64,000 nt of DNA from Varanus komodoensis (GCF_004798865.1 NW_025335440.1:2353204-2417203), one strand, 5' to 3'; counted from the first letter of the stretch, positions 34,561 through 47,014 are shown. Notes: generated from the letters alone by a model not told the origin. Numbers and translations are program-made.

Positions 34561-37556
34561 TATAGAAACATAGAAACAGAGCGAGTCAGAAGGGGTCTCC
34601 TGGGCCATCTAGTCTGACCTCCGGCATCAGCCAGCTCCGCTCATGACATGCCCACCATGTGGAAGTCCAGCCTATCCGTGAACACCCGCACCGATGGGGC
34701 CTCAACGACCTCTCGTGGAAGCCCTTTCTACACCCTCGGGGTCCTGACTGTCAGGAAGTGCTTCCTGGCCTCCAAATGGAACCTTGGCTCCCTGAGCTTG
34801 GCTCTGTTGGAGCGCATCCTGCCTTCCTCTGTAGGGGAGAACAGGTCTCTACCCACCTCCCTGTGACACCCCCTCACATACCTGTATGTCGCCAACAGAT
34901 CCCCTCTGAGACTCCTCTTCTCCAGGCTGGAGAGACCCAGTTCCTTCAGTCTCGCCTCACACCCCATCCCCTGCAAACCGGCCACCAACCTTGTGGCCCT
35001 ATGCTGCACTGACTTCGACCTGGCTATATACTTTCTGTAATGAGGGGCCCAAAACTGAACACAATACTCCAATTGTGGGTGCACCAGAGTCGTGTAGAGT
35101 GGTAGTAATACCTCTCTCGATCTAGAAGTCGCACTTCTGGCTATGCAACCAAGGGTGGCGTTCGCCCTCTTGACCACCACATCACACTGCTGGCTCATGT
35201 TTAGCCTGCAGTCAACCAGCACCCCAAGGTCCCTTTCACAAGCGCTGCTCTCCAGCCACTTGTCACCTAACCTGTACTTATGACACCCATTCCTATGCCC
35301 CAAGTGCAAGACCTTGCACTTATCCACATGGAACGCCATCCTGTTGTCTCCTGCCCACCTCCATGGTCTGTCCAGATCCTTTTGGATCTGGAGTACCTGC
35401 TCCTCAGTTGTGGCCACTGCTCCAGTTTTAGTGTCCTCTGCGAATTTGATCAGCAGACTGTTCACCCCTTCTTCCATGTCATTAATGAACAGATTAAACA
35501 GGATCAGCCCCAGGACAGAGCCCTGGGGTACCCCGCTTGTTACTGGCCACCATCCCGATGATTGCCCGCTAATGGTAACCTTCTGCTTTCGGTCAGTCAC
35601 CCATGCCCTAATCCAATCCACCGGACAGTGCTTTGGTGTATCCCAAAACTCCTCAGTTTCTCCACCAGGATATCATGGGGCACTTTGTCAAAGGCCTTGC
35701 TGAAATTCAGGTAAGCCACATCCACTGCATCCCCTCCATCCAGCCATCTCGAAACCCTGTCACAGAATTCCACAAGGTTTGTCTGGCAGGATGTGTTTTT
35801 GCGGAAGCCGTGTTGTGTGGCTGTCAGCCTCCCTTCCCTATCTAGCATCACTAGATCTCTCTCTATTATAAGCCTTTCCATTGTTTTTCCTGCAATGGAC
35901 GTAAGCCTAACTGGTCTATAATTTCCCATGTCCTTTCTACTACCCTTTTTGAAAATTGGGACCACTGATGCCACCCTCCAGTCCTCTGGAACTTCACCCG
36001 TTCTACACGAGGTCTCAAAAATGGAGGCCAGCGGGTGTGAGAGAACCCCTGCCAACTCTCTAAGTACTCTCGGATGTAACCCGTCAGGGCCTGGCACCTT
36101 AGTAATACCCTGAGGAGCCCCTCGACTTCAAGGGGGGTGACTCTAATCTGTGCCCCTAAGTCCCCAGCCTCATCTAATCTCCTATGCGGATATCCCCCAT
36201 CCTGCTTTGAGGAGAACACAGAGGCAAAATACTCATTTAGCATCTGTGCCTGTTCCCTCATATCAGTCCCTGGATCTCCTTCCTCCTTATGTAGTGGTCC
36301 CACCACTTGTCTCCCCTTCCTCTTTCTATTTACATGCTGAAAGAAGCCCTTTTTGTTGCTCTTGATATTCTTGGCAAGTCTCGGCTCGTAATCAGCCGTA
36401 GCCTTGCGAACAACCCTTCTGCAACAGGCCTCCTCCTCCTGGTACACCCTTTTGTCTATTTCCTCCAGTACCCAATTCCTATGGAGGTTCCTCTTTCGTC
36501 TAATCCCTCTAACCACCTCCTTTCGCATCCATGGCAGCACTCTCCTCCGCCTCCCCACCTTATTGACTAGAGGTATCGTCAAGGCTTGTGCCTCCAAAAC
36601 CTCCCTTTTGAGTGCCATCCACCCCTCCTCAACTTGCTTACCTTCCAGTATCCTATCCCAGGAGACTTTCCCCAGTGTGGCCTTCAGTTGGCCAAAGTTG
36701 GCCCTCTTGAAGTCCCAGCTTCTAGTGCTCGGCCTGCTGCACGTCCCCAGTCCCCTGATCTCAAAGCAAAGGATGGAGTGATCACTCGCATCCAGAGCTC
36801 CCCTAATCTGTACTTCATCTATCAGCTCCTCCCTATTGGTCAAGACGAAGTCAAGGATGTTTACCCACCCCCCCATTGCCTCTTGGACCCTCTGTGTGAA
36901 AAACGCTCCCTCAATAGCTTCTAGGAAGTGACGTGACCTGGCTGTCATTGTCTAGTGAGTCTCCCAAGTAATATCCAGGAGATTGAAATCTCCCATAATT
37001 ACTGTGTCTCTCTCCCGAGATATCCTTAGAATCTGGCCTGTCAGGACATCATCCAGGGTCTCAAGTTGACCTGGAGGACGATAACATACCCCCACTGTCA
37101 GGTCTCTTTCCCTGTCAAAACCCCTAAGTTTCACCCAGACTGCCTCTACCGATCCCCATCTGTGCTGCATTCTCTCTCACTGCATCCTATCCCTTCCCTG
37201 ATGTATAAAGCCACGCCCCCACCCCTCTTTCCCATCCTGTCCTTTCTAAAAAGGTGATACCCTTCTATGTTCACATTCCAGACTTGCCTTTCATCCCACC
37301 AAGTTTCTGTGATTCCCACCAGGTCATACCCTCTATTCCCAGGAGAGCTTCAACTCTTCCTGCTTATTACCCATGCTCCTAGCATTGGTGTACATGCACC
37401 TCAGCTCCTTCCCACCGCTTCCTTTCCTTGGAGTTCCCAGCCTCCTCCTTCCTCCCATCCTCCCTGATACCTGGCCCCTCTCTGAAGGAGTCCTGTCGGT
37501 CCCTGCAGTATCTCTAAAACCTGCTCCCAGAGCCCTGATACTGATACTGCTAGGGT
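34561..37556 (-). mobile_element. CR1 LINE, about 3 kb, 5'-truncated, with endonuclease part and reverse transcriptase
   Basis: The low-coordinate end is the CR1 3' terminus with TTTCTATG-like octamers (read on the minus strand). Going up, minus-strand frames give the C-terminal region and reverse transcriptase (34728-35621, with VPQGSVLGLILFNLFINDM), the upstream RT and HGFRKNTSCQTNLVEF region (35597-36097), the linker (35866-36948) and the endonuclease end (36952-37170, with VGVCYRPPGQ and IMGDFNLLDITWE). The frames are broken by a stop at 36949-36951 and two frame changes, and the catalytic FADD reads FAED. The N-terminal endonuclease runs in degraded form to about 37556. ORF1 is absent. 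The copy is fairly young but inactive. Confidence 0.9.
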
Positions 37557-37589
37557 AGAGATGTCAAATCACTATTGCCAAAATAATTT

Positions 37590-37830
37590 ATTTTTTGTAG
37601 TTTTTTTTTTTTTTAAATCACGTCTTAAAAAATAGTGATACTGAGAAAGGGCTACCGTCAAAATATTTAGAAATAGTTTTTATATATTCATATGATTTAT
37701 ATATAAATATATTATATAATTCCATTATAAAATATATAATTATAATACATTATATAATTATATTATATAATATAAAGGTTTGGATTTAATATATAATACT
37801 ATTTAAATATATTTATAGATGATACTGTTC
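37590..37830. repeat. A/T-rich low-complexity region
   Basis: A T-run (37601-37614) and then long stretches of TATATA/ATATTA. It starts about 30 bases beyond the 5' end of the CR1 element. Confidence 0.8.
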
Positions 37831-39199
37831 TTGCAAGAGAATAAGTATTCCATAATGCCTGACATCTGGTTAATTAAAAATAAATAATGAAAAAGATACA
37901 GGATTTAGTAAACCATTAAGAAATGGCAGGATATTATTCAGCCCACAGAACTATTAAGATTCAAGTTGCACATTCAGCGGTGGTGACTTCAACAGCAACT
38001 ACAATTGCCGTGGCCTTGAAGAAGCTCAGACAACAACAGCGGCAACAAAAACACCTGTGATTTTACTTCAGGGGAGACATGGATATGGGCATGCTGTCTG
38101 GTGTTTCACACAGAAGTTCAGCGCAGAAGCAGCCCTGCATTTCCTCTCCAGCTTACCAGGCATGTCACAGAGAGAAAGAAGCCATGAGAGGGCAGGGCAG
38201 GGCAGGGCAGGAAAGTAACCACAGGTGGACTGGGCTTATCTTGCTCCCAGAGGTCCTGCTGATCTGCTGAAGTCCAATAAGATACCTCCTCTTTCAGCAC
38301 CACTCCCCGCAGCCTATGGAAGCCACTCTTCCTCCCCCACTCCCATAGAACAGTACCAAAGGTTTAGCACAGATTGAACTAAATGCTCTGGGAAAATGCA
38401 ACGTATCAGTTGGTTGCGGTGTAACTGGACTGAAGTCATCTGGGGTCAAATGGAAGTAGCAGCACCAGGAGGGCAGTTTGGGGTGAGAGTCACGCAACGT
38501 GCCTGTGAGTCCGGTATTGCAACACTGGTAGAAATGCCAAGTGTGGATGCTCCTCCTACCCCAGCATATTTCAGTCAGTTTGGACACATACTAAAAAAAA
38601 TGAAAAATGCACTCCTCCTGTTGCAAAGAATGCAGATTGCCATTTGCCTTAGCCCCGGTACCCACGGAGCTCTCCGCATTTAAAGGCAAAGGGAACAGGT
38701 CCAGCTCCTCCTGGAGAGACCAAGGAGCATTCTGAAGTGCTACCTGTAAGATCATGTATATTTTCTCAGACAGCAGATGAATAATTGGAGCAGAAGAATA
38801 CAGAACAAGCCCAGGTCCTACCACCTGAGTGAATTATTTAGACAAGATGGTCTTCATAGACTGGTGCAACAAAACAGTTTCTTGTTGACAGAGCACTCTG
38901 TAAATCCAGAGCAAACCAGCTCGCACGTCTCCCAGGGTCAGGAGTGCATCCCACTCCTGAAGAGGCAGGCATGGGTATGTTTGCTAGAGTGGGTCAACAC
39001 ACCAAGCAAGAGCAGGTGGGTTTTTAGCATTGCCTTTCTTGCCAAAAGGGGGCAAAGACACGTGCTTATATTTAGTGCGCAAGTTGCTTCCAAGCACCAC
39101 TCTCTGAACATTTTGATAGCTTTCTTCCTATCCACTGAAAGCAAAACTGAGGTGGGGAGTCTGTTTGATGGGACACCAGCCTGGTGCCCCCCTGATGTT
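37831..39199. other. Unassigned stretch
   Basis: Contains the GGGCA minisatellite and the first half of a 219-codon frame (38777-39436) that I reject as coding. Confidence 0.45.
38189..38211. repeat. (GGGCA)n minisatellite
   Basis: Four to five GGGCA units. Confidence 0.85.
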
Positions 39200-39335
39200 T
39201 TTGACGCCAGCATCCCAGGATGGCTAGGTAGGGCAGAGGAAGACCCCAGTCTAAAACTCTGGAAAGCCACTGCTGCCAGCCAGTGTGGACTGTACTGGCC
39301 CTGTTGGCTCAGAAAGCTGACACAGCAAAAGAGGG
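39200..39335 (+). mobile_element. Old SINE/LINE 3' tail, squamate type
   Basis: The block AAACTCTGGAAAGCCACTGC followed by TGCCAGCCAGTGTGGACTGT and a decayed continuation resembles a widespread squamate tail. A related but decayed block occurs at 41545-41670. It lies inside a long chance frame. Confidence 0.4.
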
Positions 39336-39636
39336 CTTTGTGTCCCACTGTGGGAATCCAGATCTTCGAAATTATCTATTGCATTTCCAATGTATGCAAT
39401 AATCAAAGTTATCTGAGAAGATTACAAACCAGTTAAAAAACTAAAATGTTATTTTAAAAGGGACATTTTAAATCTGTACGAAAATGTCCGAGAATAAATA
39501 CAATAAGCGGGAACAGACAACACCATCGTGGATAAAATGCACACAGTAGCCTAACACCAGGTCTCATAAAAGCCTGGGAGAAAACAGAGGCTTTGGATGG
39601 GCACTGGGCAGACAAGCAGCTCAGATGCCAAGGTCT

Positions 39637-39663
39637 GTGAGTGTGTGTGTGTGTGTGTGTGTG
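39637..39663. repeat. (GT)n microsatellite
   Basis: About 13 GT units followed by a G-rich stretch. Confidence 0.9.
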
Positions 39664-40084
39664 GGTGGGGGGGTGTTCTTCCAGGGGAGGCAGTGACTCT
39701 TCTCTGGCTCATACTCTGGGCATTTAAGGAGAGCTCTTATTGGGAGTTAGGGTTTCAGCACCGTTAAAGGTTGGAATAAACCCAGAGCGGCTGCCATGCC
39801 CCCGTGACACTGGGGTCACTGGCCCGCGTGCAAAAGTGCTTGGCGCACGACCGCAAGCGGTGCGAAATAGCTCTAGAAGGGCGTTTAGGGTTTTGCAGTG
39901 ACGGGCCAGAGCAGCGGGTGTGCCAGTGAGCAGCCATCTGGCAGGGCAAGCGCTCGGCGCAGGGGATGCCCCCCGGAGGCCGGGTGAGTGGAGGGAGCTG
40001 CCCCCACCCCACTCAGTGCCATGCTGTGCTCCAGCTGCTTCCCAGGCAGGTGGAAGCGGGGGGTGGGGAGGGGACCCGCCTCAC

Positions 40085-40275
40085 AATAGGAAAGGACACT
40101 CGTCAAGGTTGGCTAAATGTCGCCGTTAACTTTTCTTTAATTAAGTGCATCATCTGTGATGATAATGAAAGGTAATTCATTCCGGGCTGGCTGACGCTGT
40201 CAGAGAGACTGCTGAAATGAGGCTGCTTGATGGTCCACGTGGCGAGTCCAAGTGGTGTCTTTTTAGGCAAGAGTG
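40085..40275. promoter_or_regulatory. Candidate conserved non-coding block
   Basis: TTTCTTTAATTAAGTGCATC and GATAATGAAAGGTAATTCATTC in unique sequence just after a GC-rich, CpG-containing stretch (39780-40080). Possibly enhancer-like. Confidence 0.25.
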
Positions 40276-40419
40276 TTACTGCAGATATGGTGGGGGGCAT
40301 GGGGGGGACTTGGGAAGAGCGTCCGTTCCTCTTCCTCATATGTTGCCCACACACCCCCTTTACTGGGACACTGGAGTCTAGCAAAAGCAGAGACAGTCTG
40401 ATGAAGATGGAAGCACCCT

Positions 40420-40735
40420 TCAAGTCCTGGAAAGGCTGTCACAGAGAGGAAGGCCAGGATCTCTTCTCCATCATCCCAGAGTGCAGGACACAAAATACTG
40501 GGCTCCAGTTACAGGAAGGTGGGTCCTGGCTGGACCTCAAGAAAGACACTTCCTGACTGATAGAGCAGTGCAGCAATGGAACCGATGACTAGGAAGGTCC
40601 TGGGCTCTCCCCCACTAGAGGTCTTCACGATGTAGCTGGACGCCCATCTGAGAGGGGTGGTTTAGCCGGGAGTCCTGAACTGAGCAGAGGGGCTGTCCCT
40701 TCCAACTTTGCTAGTCTATGTTTCCATGACTCTAT
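40420..40735 (+). mobile_element. Old CR1-like LINE 3' fragment
   Basis: The layout follows CR1 C-terminal coding plus 3' UTR on the plus strand: a GGCCAGGATCTCTTCTCC block, a DLKKDTS-like block, then the GGGGCTGTCCCTTCCAACTT-type UTR and a short terminal repeat ending in GACTCTATG at about 40735. It is diverged and 5'-truncated. Confidence 0.6.
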
Positions 40736-41499
40736 GCATGGCATCAGCTTGTGACCAAAAATATTTATCTTGGACAATCTTGGCAGATGGGATTTGCTTC
40801 TTGGAAAATCTTGACAGATTTTCCGGATTTGCTCTTTGGAACATGTGAAAACATAAATGCATTTTCCCTAGGATTAGCTATGACAACATTTCTGAATAAC
40901 CCCCCATCCCTTTTCCCTATTCAGAGGCCTTCTCCAATATCATCTAGCTGCCCTTAAATCAACCATGCAAGGTAGGCCAATATCACAATCCCCATATCGC
41001 TGAAAGCAGGTATTCCAAGACCATCTCATGAACTCAAGGTGGAAGTAAGCTTCGTGCCTGGAACTTTCCATCACACAATCTTATCCATGAAAAGATGCTC
41101 AAGTTTGTATAGTATTATGCTCTGTTCACCTAGTTTTCTTTTCTTCTTTGGGCCCTTTGATGAAGCAGTCCTGTTTTTCTTCATAGCATGCTTTCCCTCC
41201 TTTAAGCTGACCTGTCAGATTGGGATTAAGGTTTCTGCCTATGAACATTTAGAGAGAAACAAACGTTTTTCATCTCACAACATCTTCCAGTCAACTGTGC
41301 TGGCCTGTTGTGAGTCATTGCAGACCCTTTTTTCATCTAAGCATGTCCTAGAGTGCCCTTAAATGGTGCTACCTCAGGTTGGATGGTCCTTCAGGGGAAG
41401 GATTCGACAAGAGAGCTGGTTATTACTGAGTTTTCTTTGGCTCTGGGGTAGGGGAGAGACACAGAGGCATAATCTCAATGGCCAGATGTGTGCTTTGCA
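40736..41499. other. Unassigned stretch
   Basis: No gene recognised. Hydrophobic 107-codon frame at 41039-41362 without family resemblance. Confidence 0.45.
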
Positions 41500-41672
41500 T
41501 GGGGAAGTTCCCATGTCCAGCCTCTGGCATCTCCAGGAAGGGCTGGAAAACAGGAAAAGTGGACCTGCCTGAAGTCTGGGATTACTGCTGCCAGCCAGCA
41601 TAGACAATGCAGAGCTAAATAGACCAACACTGGAGTCAATACAGAGAAACTTCCTATGGCCAAAATGTAATC
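41500..41672 (+). mobile_element. Old SINE/LINE 3' tail, squamate type
   Basis: TGCTGCCAGCCAGCATAGAC, AATGCAGAGCTAAATAGACC and AACTTCCTATGGCC follow the order of the tail also seen at 39200-39335. The tail is better preserved here, and the head is not recognisable. Confidence 0.5.
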
Positions 41673-44600
41673 CATCTGAGTTTATTGTATTTGCTCAGCA
41701 GTTGGGGACTCTCTTTTAACACTGTGCAACATGAAACAGGAAAACAGGTCTAGAGAAAATGTCGATAACCTTGTGTCTGCGTGTGTCTACTGCCCTCTGC
41801 TGATGGGAACACCTACAAAGAATCTTCCTTCATAGCTACAAGGGGATCCTTTTTTCCTCAAGGCAATGACCTCACCTGGAAATCAATTAACTCCTCCACT
41901 ACTTTCTCAGAGTTCTAATCCCCTGGACCTTGAAGACTACTGCCAGCCCTGCAACCTCCTGTTCCCAGCATGCTTTGTCTGGAGCGATTGCTTCTTCCTC
42001 TGCTGGTATGCCATTCTATCATGCCCCTTCTTTGGTGCAGTCTTTTCAACCAACTCCACAACTCCGTTGCCTGCTGAAATGGGCAACTCTGCTGCTGACC
42101 CCAGCCAGACCAACGAACCTTTGCACCTGGGATCTAGATGCCAGATCAATGTCCCTATCGACATCCCCCCAGCATGTGGTTGGACCTAGCATCAGCCCCT
42201 TCTTCCCTGAAATGGCTGTTGGCCACGTCCCCCGACCTCAATTCAAACCCAGGTCATCAGTTACAATCATCATCAGAGAACTCCCCAGAACAACACTCCC
42301 TCACCAGTAGAAATTGATCCCTAATGTTGCTTACAGCTCGTTATATCACCGTACATTTTCATCCAGGGGTTTTCAGTCAGGTACTAGCTAGACACTAACC
42401 TCAGTTAAAGAAGTGCCACAAATTTTTGCAGAGGCCAGAAGACCAGTTCAGGGATGCCCTGGAGACTTGCAGGAAATTGGTTGTGCTCTACCTGAGCTTG
42501 TCTGGCCATTCTCTTGAAAGCTCCCCGGCCACAAATAGCCCAAAGCATCACAATGCCTTTGTTATAGTCTGTGCTAGCTATCATCCTAGAGTAGCTTTCA
42601 TGCCTTCTCCAGCTTGCAGAGAGTCTTTCCTTTTCAAAGTATTACAGTTGAGTGAAAAGCCCCCATTAGGGATGTATGGGAATTTAGTTTCTGCTCACAA
42701 AATGTGCCAGCCTGCTCAGTTTACAACCCAAACTGAGCATGAAAATTAGGGATGGGTGACAGTGAAGAACTCAACTTGCTTGTTCTCAATGGACTTTGAT
42801 GCACCTTGCCGACTCGAAAACCTAAAGTGGGTCAAATTACAATTTTTTGTTTGCAGTTTCTGCTTTAAAATGGGCTTTAAAATATGTAAATCATGGCCTA
42901 CTTTAAAAGTGGCAGGCTGTGTGCTGGCTTGACTTAAGTCAGAGTAACTTGGCACCAGTCCTGGGTAGACAGTCCAGAACTCAGAGAATGTTTATGCAAC
43001 TTCCACTTTTGACAGCTGTTTGTTTTGTGTAATTGTCTTGTTTGTGCAAAATTAACGGCAAGCACCCATGAGAATGTAAGTCAGGCGCAAGATGCAATGA
43101 AACCAGTGCTTTGGCAAATGCAGTGAAACTGATCGTTACTTATTCAGCCCTCCTTCCCTGCTGCAGGTCTTCCACTCAGGGTAGAGGGTCAGGCTTTGCT
43201 TCATCACCAAACTCTGCCCAAAGGTAGAAGAACGAGTAAAGTTCAGGGGACATGATGGGGGCATATTATGCATTATGGCAAAGGATGGATACAGAGAAGG
43301 GTTCTCATAAACAAGAATCTTCTAGGAATGCAACACTGGCAGGAGATTCAAAACAGACTTCAAGATAAGCGGATACATAAAAAGTGATTTCACCAAGGTC
43401 TTTGGATTTCTGAAGTCAAGCTTCTTCTATCCCATTTCTGTATGTACTTGCAACTTTTAAAACAACCACAACAGCCATATGGAAATATCTCTACTTGCGT
43501 ATTCATCATCTCTAATGTACATGTGTTTGTTTGCTTAATTCTGTGTACTCATTTATCTCAAGTACTTTATACAGCTGAAATGTGCTTTGTGTACACATTT
43601 CCCCCCCAGAATGAGATGCATCAGGAAGCTATCGCAAGCGTGGATTTTGCTTTGCAGCTCTATCTTGGCTTGCTGAATGACTTGTGAGATATGATTTGTA
43701 TAAAACTTAAAGAATGAACAAATGTAAGAGGAAGGAAAGAAGGAAGTTCACAACAAAATGAATTACCCATCCACCCATCCCCAGACTGTTAGCGATGGAA
43801 TTTTTAAATATTTTTGGGTATTTCTAACCTACACAATTACTGCCTGTCTCTGGATGGCTTACAATAATCATCCAATAAATGCAGCATCATTTGCTGCTAT
43901 AAGCGATGGGGGTGGCCACAGAAGTGTAGAGAGCTTTAAACGCAGATGTGGCAAATTACAGGAGCAATGACTAGCTAGTAAGATGGTTGCACAGCAAAAT
44001 CGAGGTTCAGAGGCCGTACCCTGCCACGTGCCCTCACAGCCTTTTCTTCCAGCCCTCAGGCTCCTCAGTGTGCAGCAGAGGATTCTGATAATGCTGAGGC
44101 ACAAGGCACTTTCCAATGGCCCAGTCATGGTGTTCTCTTCTGAGCCCTCCTAGGATACAGTCCTGACTCCATCCTCTGGCTGGGGTGAAGCATCCACAGC
44201 AGAACCTCCATCTCCCTGACTCTGCAGGGACAAAAATCCCTTTGACAATCTAGTTAACCCCTCCAAGAGAAGTGGAAAAGATAACACACAACTCTCGGCC
44301 AACACAAGGCTTCAGGTGGCTTTCGCTCTGAGAGTTCCAGCCATCAAGACACATGTGGTCTAAGAGCCGACCTTCTCCTTGCCTGGATCCTGATCCCAGC
44401 TTCCCCTGTGAGCCTCAAGGGAACACCGAATGGCATACCCATGTCCTGCTTGTGAGCTCCTAGAGGCATTTGGTTGACCAGTCAGGATTCAGTACCAGTT
44501 GGAACTTTGGTCTGCTCCAGTAAGAGTGCCCCTCTTCAATAGTCAGATCTTCTACCAGAAGCGGAACAGAGGAGGCAGCAACTTACACCATCTTGTTTCA

Positions 44601-45699
44601 AAGTTGCAGAAGCAAGCATGCTCACATCACAACCACTCGCCAGCTCTGCTCTTGCCACTGCATTCAGGGGCTACAAAGCAGATTCCGCTTGCCATTTCCT
44701 AATTCAATGCAAAGATGGTGCCCAAGGTAGGATGCACATTGCACATTTCTGGAGAAACCACCAGGCAACTGCTCCTTAATGGTACTATTATGACCTGGGA
44801 GGAAGAGCATCATACTGCAAGGAGTCTTATCTACCGGCTGGACAGGTTAGTTGGGAACCAGAAACAGGGAAAAGTTATGTATACAAAATGAGAGAGTGGA
44901 ACAAAAGCAAGAGGAAAGAGTAGAGGCAAATGATTTGCTTACACTAACAATTACTTTGTGTATTTGTGTATAGGATGCAGAGTCAGCGGATCTTATCCTG
45001 GGATGACCAGAAGGGCTTTAACCAAGCTCAAGGGCTTTGAGCTTCTTCACAGTGGTGGGAGCATAACATGGTTCAGCATCTAGACTGGATGAATACAATA
45101 GCTGACAGACAGGGATGCCTAAGAAATTTCTTTCAGCTGACTTATAGCCCAAATCTCTACCTTTTGCATGTGAATGCAGTCTGTGGTCAAGCTCAAATCT
45201 CATACTTGCCTGAGATTGCCATGCTGTCTGAGGGCAGGAAGTGTGCTTAAGAAAAATGTGCATGTTGGGAGATGCTACCTGAAAAGCATGCCCCCATTTC
45301 AGTTGAGGTTTAGGCTGGGTTTTGGCATGCAAGATTACCTATGTCAGGAGAAAGACAGGGAGAATGTGACACTGCAGGTATCAGCTGGTTACCAATGACA
45401 ATGATATTCTCCTGCGGGGCTGGGAGGGAGGAGTTCTGCATTGCAGTGGCCCTACTGCTACTTGGAGGGTTGGCTCTAGAAGGTGGTGCTTGGGGCACAT
45501 CACCCAGCCTCATGGATTCCATCCAGACCTGTTTCCACTGGCTGGCTTTAGGCTTCTGAGCCAATCCAAGTTGCTTGTCTAACCTATAGAGCATTATGGC
45601 TTAGGATTGCAATATTTCCTGGAGGACCACTCCTGATCAGAATCCACCCAAAGACTAAGCAAAACCTCCCAGTCTTTCTTCTGAGTGCCACTTCCATGG
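41673..45699. other. Unassigned 4-kb stretch
   Basis: The longest stretch without an assigned element. Frames up to 126 codons (41930-42310) have no recognisable domain. Scattered words such as GTGCAAAATTAACGG and AAAATGTGCATGTTGG hint at further decayed periodic-repeat copies near 42660-43060 and 45130-45330. Confidence 0.4.
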
Positions 45700-46047
45700 G
45701 GAGTTCAGAAGGCAGCAAGGAAGTGAGTGGTCTTCACAGGGATGGCCCACTGATGGTGGAATGAAGTCCCCACTGAGGTCCACCTGGCATCGGCTCTGCT
45801 ATTTTTTAGGCACCAAGTTAAGACTGCCCTTTCCTCCGAAGTATTCAGTGGCATTTAACGGCATATGCGAGGCTTTGCTGTCAGCCAAATTGTATTGAGT
45901 GTTGCTATTTTAGTTGTCCAAATAGTTTTAAAGTTTGTTTCTAGTGTTGTATATTGAAAATGTCACAGTGTTTCTATTCTATTATGTTTTGCTTTAACTG
46001 AACTGTTGTGAGCTGTCCAGCACTCATAGCACTTTGGTGGTACAGAA
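45700..46047 (+). mobile_element. Old L2-like LINE 3' fragment
   Basis: The segment resembles a degraded C-terminal coding block (near 45755-45800) followed by a T-rich UTR and an L2-type end (TTGTGAGCTGTCCAGCACTC then GGTGGTACAGAAATCATAA near 46006-46052). It abuts the old CR1 fragment that starts at 46048. Confidence 0.5.
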
Positions 46048-46095
46048 ATCATAAGATCATAGAACAGAAGAGGTGGAAGGGGCCATGAAGGCCAT

Positions 46096-46169
46096 TGAAA
46101 CATAGAAACAGAGCAAGTCAGAAGGGGTCTCCCGGGCCATCTAGTCTGACCTCTGGCTCCAGCCGGCTC
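46096..46169 (-). mobile_element. 74-base young CR1 tail inside an older CR1
   Basis: These 74 bases match the 3' terminus of the young CR1 copies (compare 34565-34640 and 54785-54860), including the GGCCATCTAGTCTGACCTC motif. Old CR1 sequence flanks them on both sides in the same orientation. It is either an extremely truncated insertion or a gene-conversion or template-switch patch. Confidence 0.7.
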
Positions 46170-46369
46170 CAACCCCCTGCTGTTGCAGGACACCAATTCA
46201 CACCATCCTGCTCAGATGGCTGTCCAGTTTCTTTTTGAATGCCTCTAGTGTGGGAGAGCCCACCACCTCTCGGGACAGATAGTTCCACTGTCCTTTTTCT
46301 CAAACAGTGAGGAAGCTTTTCCTGATGTCTGGTCTGAATCCAGGTTGTTGCAGCTTGAATTTATTATTG

Positions 46370-46408
46370 ATTGATACCAGGGTATCTCATTGATACCCTG
46401 GTATCAAT
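46370..46408. repeat. Perfect 17-base inverted repeat inside old CR1
   Basis: ATTGATACCAGGGTATC (46370-46386) and GATACCCTGGTATCAAT (46392-46408) are exact complements around a 5-base loop TCATT. This is not a feature of CR1 and interrupts its coding remnant. Confidence 0.85.
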
Positions 46409-46515
46409 GAGAAGAGACCTTCTTGACCTTCCTCTTTGGGACAGCCTTTGGGGTACTTATAGAGGGATCTCATGTCCCCCCTCAGTCTTCTCTTCTCAAG
46501 GCTGAACATGCCCAG

Positions 46516-46874
46516 TGACAATGACAGTGACAATGACAACACTTTATAAAAAGTACTCACAAGCACACTGTCAGCAATGGGAGAAGACTGAGCACTTCTG
46601 GATGTACCCACCAAGAGGTACCTAACTACGCTCTTAGGTCTGTGTCCAGTGAAAGGAGGGGAATATGCTCCTGGTCTGACTATGGATAAACATCGTGTCA
46701 AGTGTGGAGGTGGAACTTGGCGTGCTCATTGTAAGTAAATGATTTCCATTCCTAGAGGCAGGGATGCCATCACTCTGGGCTTGCTAACTAAGACAGTTAC
46801 ATCAGGAGCACACAGTTAATTGTTGAAGGTGTGAGCACAAGGAAAAACATGAAATGTGAATTTAAAAGTAACAT
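46516..46874. other. Unassigned stretch
   Basis: GTGACAATGACA-type short repeats at 46514-46540, otherwise nothing. Confidence 0.45.
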
Positions 46875-46990
46875 TTAAAATTTATTTTATTTATTTAGTA
46901 TTTATTAAAACATTTTTATGCCGCCCCATTCACCGAAGGCTCGGGGCGGCTTACAACAATAAATTAGATCCACATAAATAAAAATTAAAA
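46875..46990 (-). mobile_element. L2-clade LINE 3'-end scrap
   Basis: A TTTA-rich tail and the block TATGCCGCCCCATTCACCGA at 46918-46937, followed by GGCTCGGGGCGGCTTACAAC, mark an L2 3' end on the minus strand. The first copy of the L1 target-site duplication lies just beyond it at 47015. Confidence 0.8.
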
Positions 46991-47014
46991 TGAGAACCAA
47001 AGCTCCTTTTCTAA

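Larger units (their letters stand above)
46048..46515 (-). mobile_element. Old CR1 LINE 3' fragment carrying a younger CR1 insertion
   Basis: The outer element is an old CR1 3' end: 46048-46095 is its terminal UTR, and 46170-46515 continues with its C-terminal coding blocks (the LEKRRLRGD region near 46480-46515). It is interrupted at 46096-46169 by a young CR1 tail. A perfect palindrome at 46370-46408 sits where coding sequence would be expected. Confidence 0.75.

Noticed and set aside
38777-39436. Open frame of 219 codons, plus strand
   Set aside because: No domain, no good start context, uneven composition, and its 3' half overlaps an old SINE/LINE tail (39200-39335).
39780-40080. CpG island promoter
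   Set aside because: GC-rich with some CpG, but short, with no adjacent coding frame, TATA, or typical promoter motifs.
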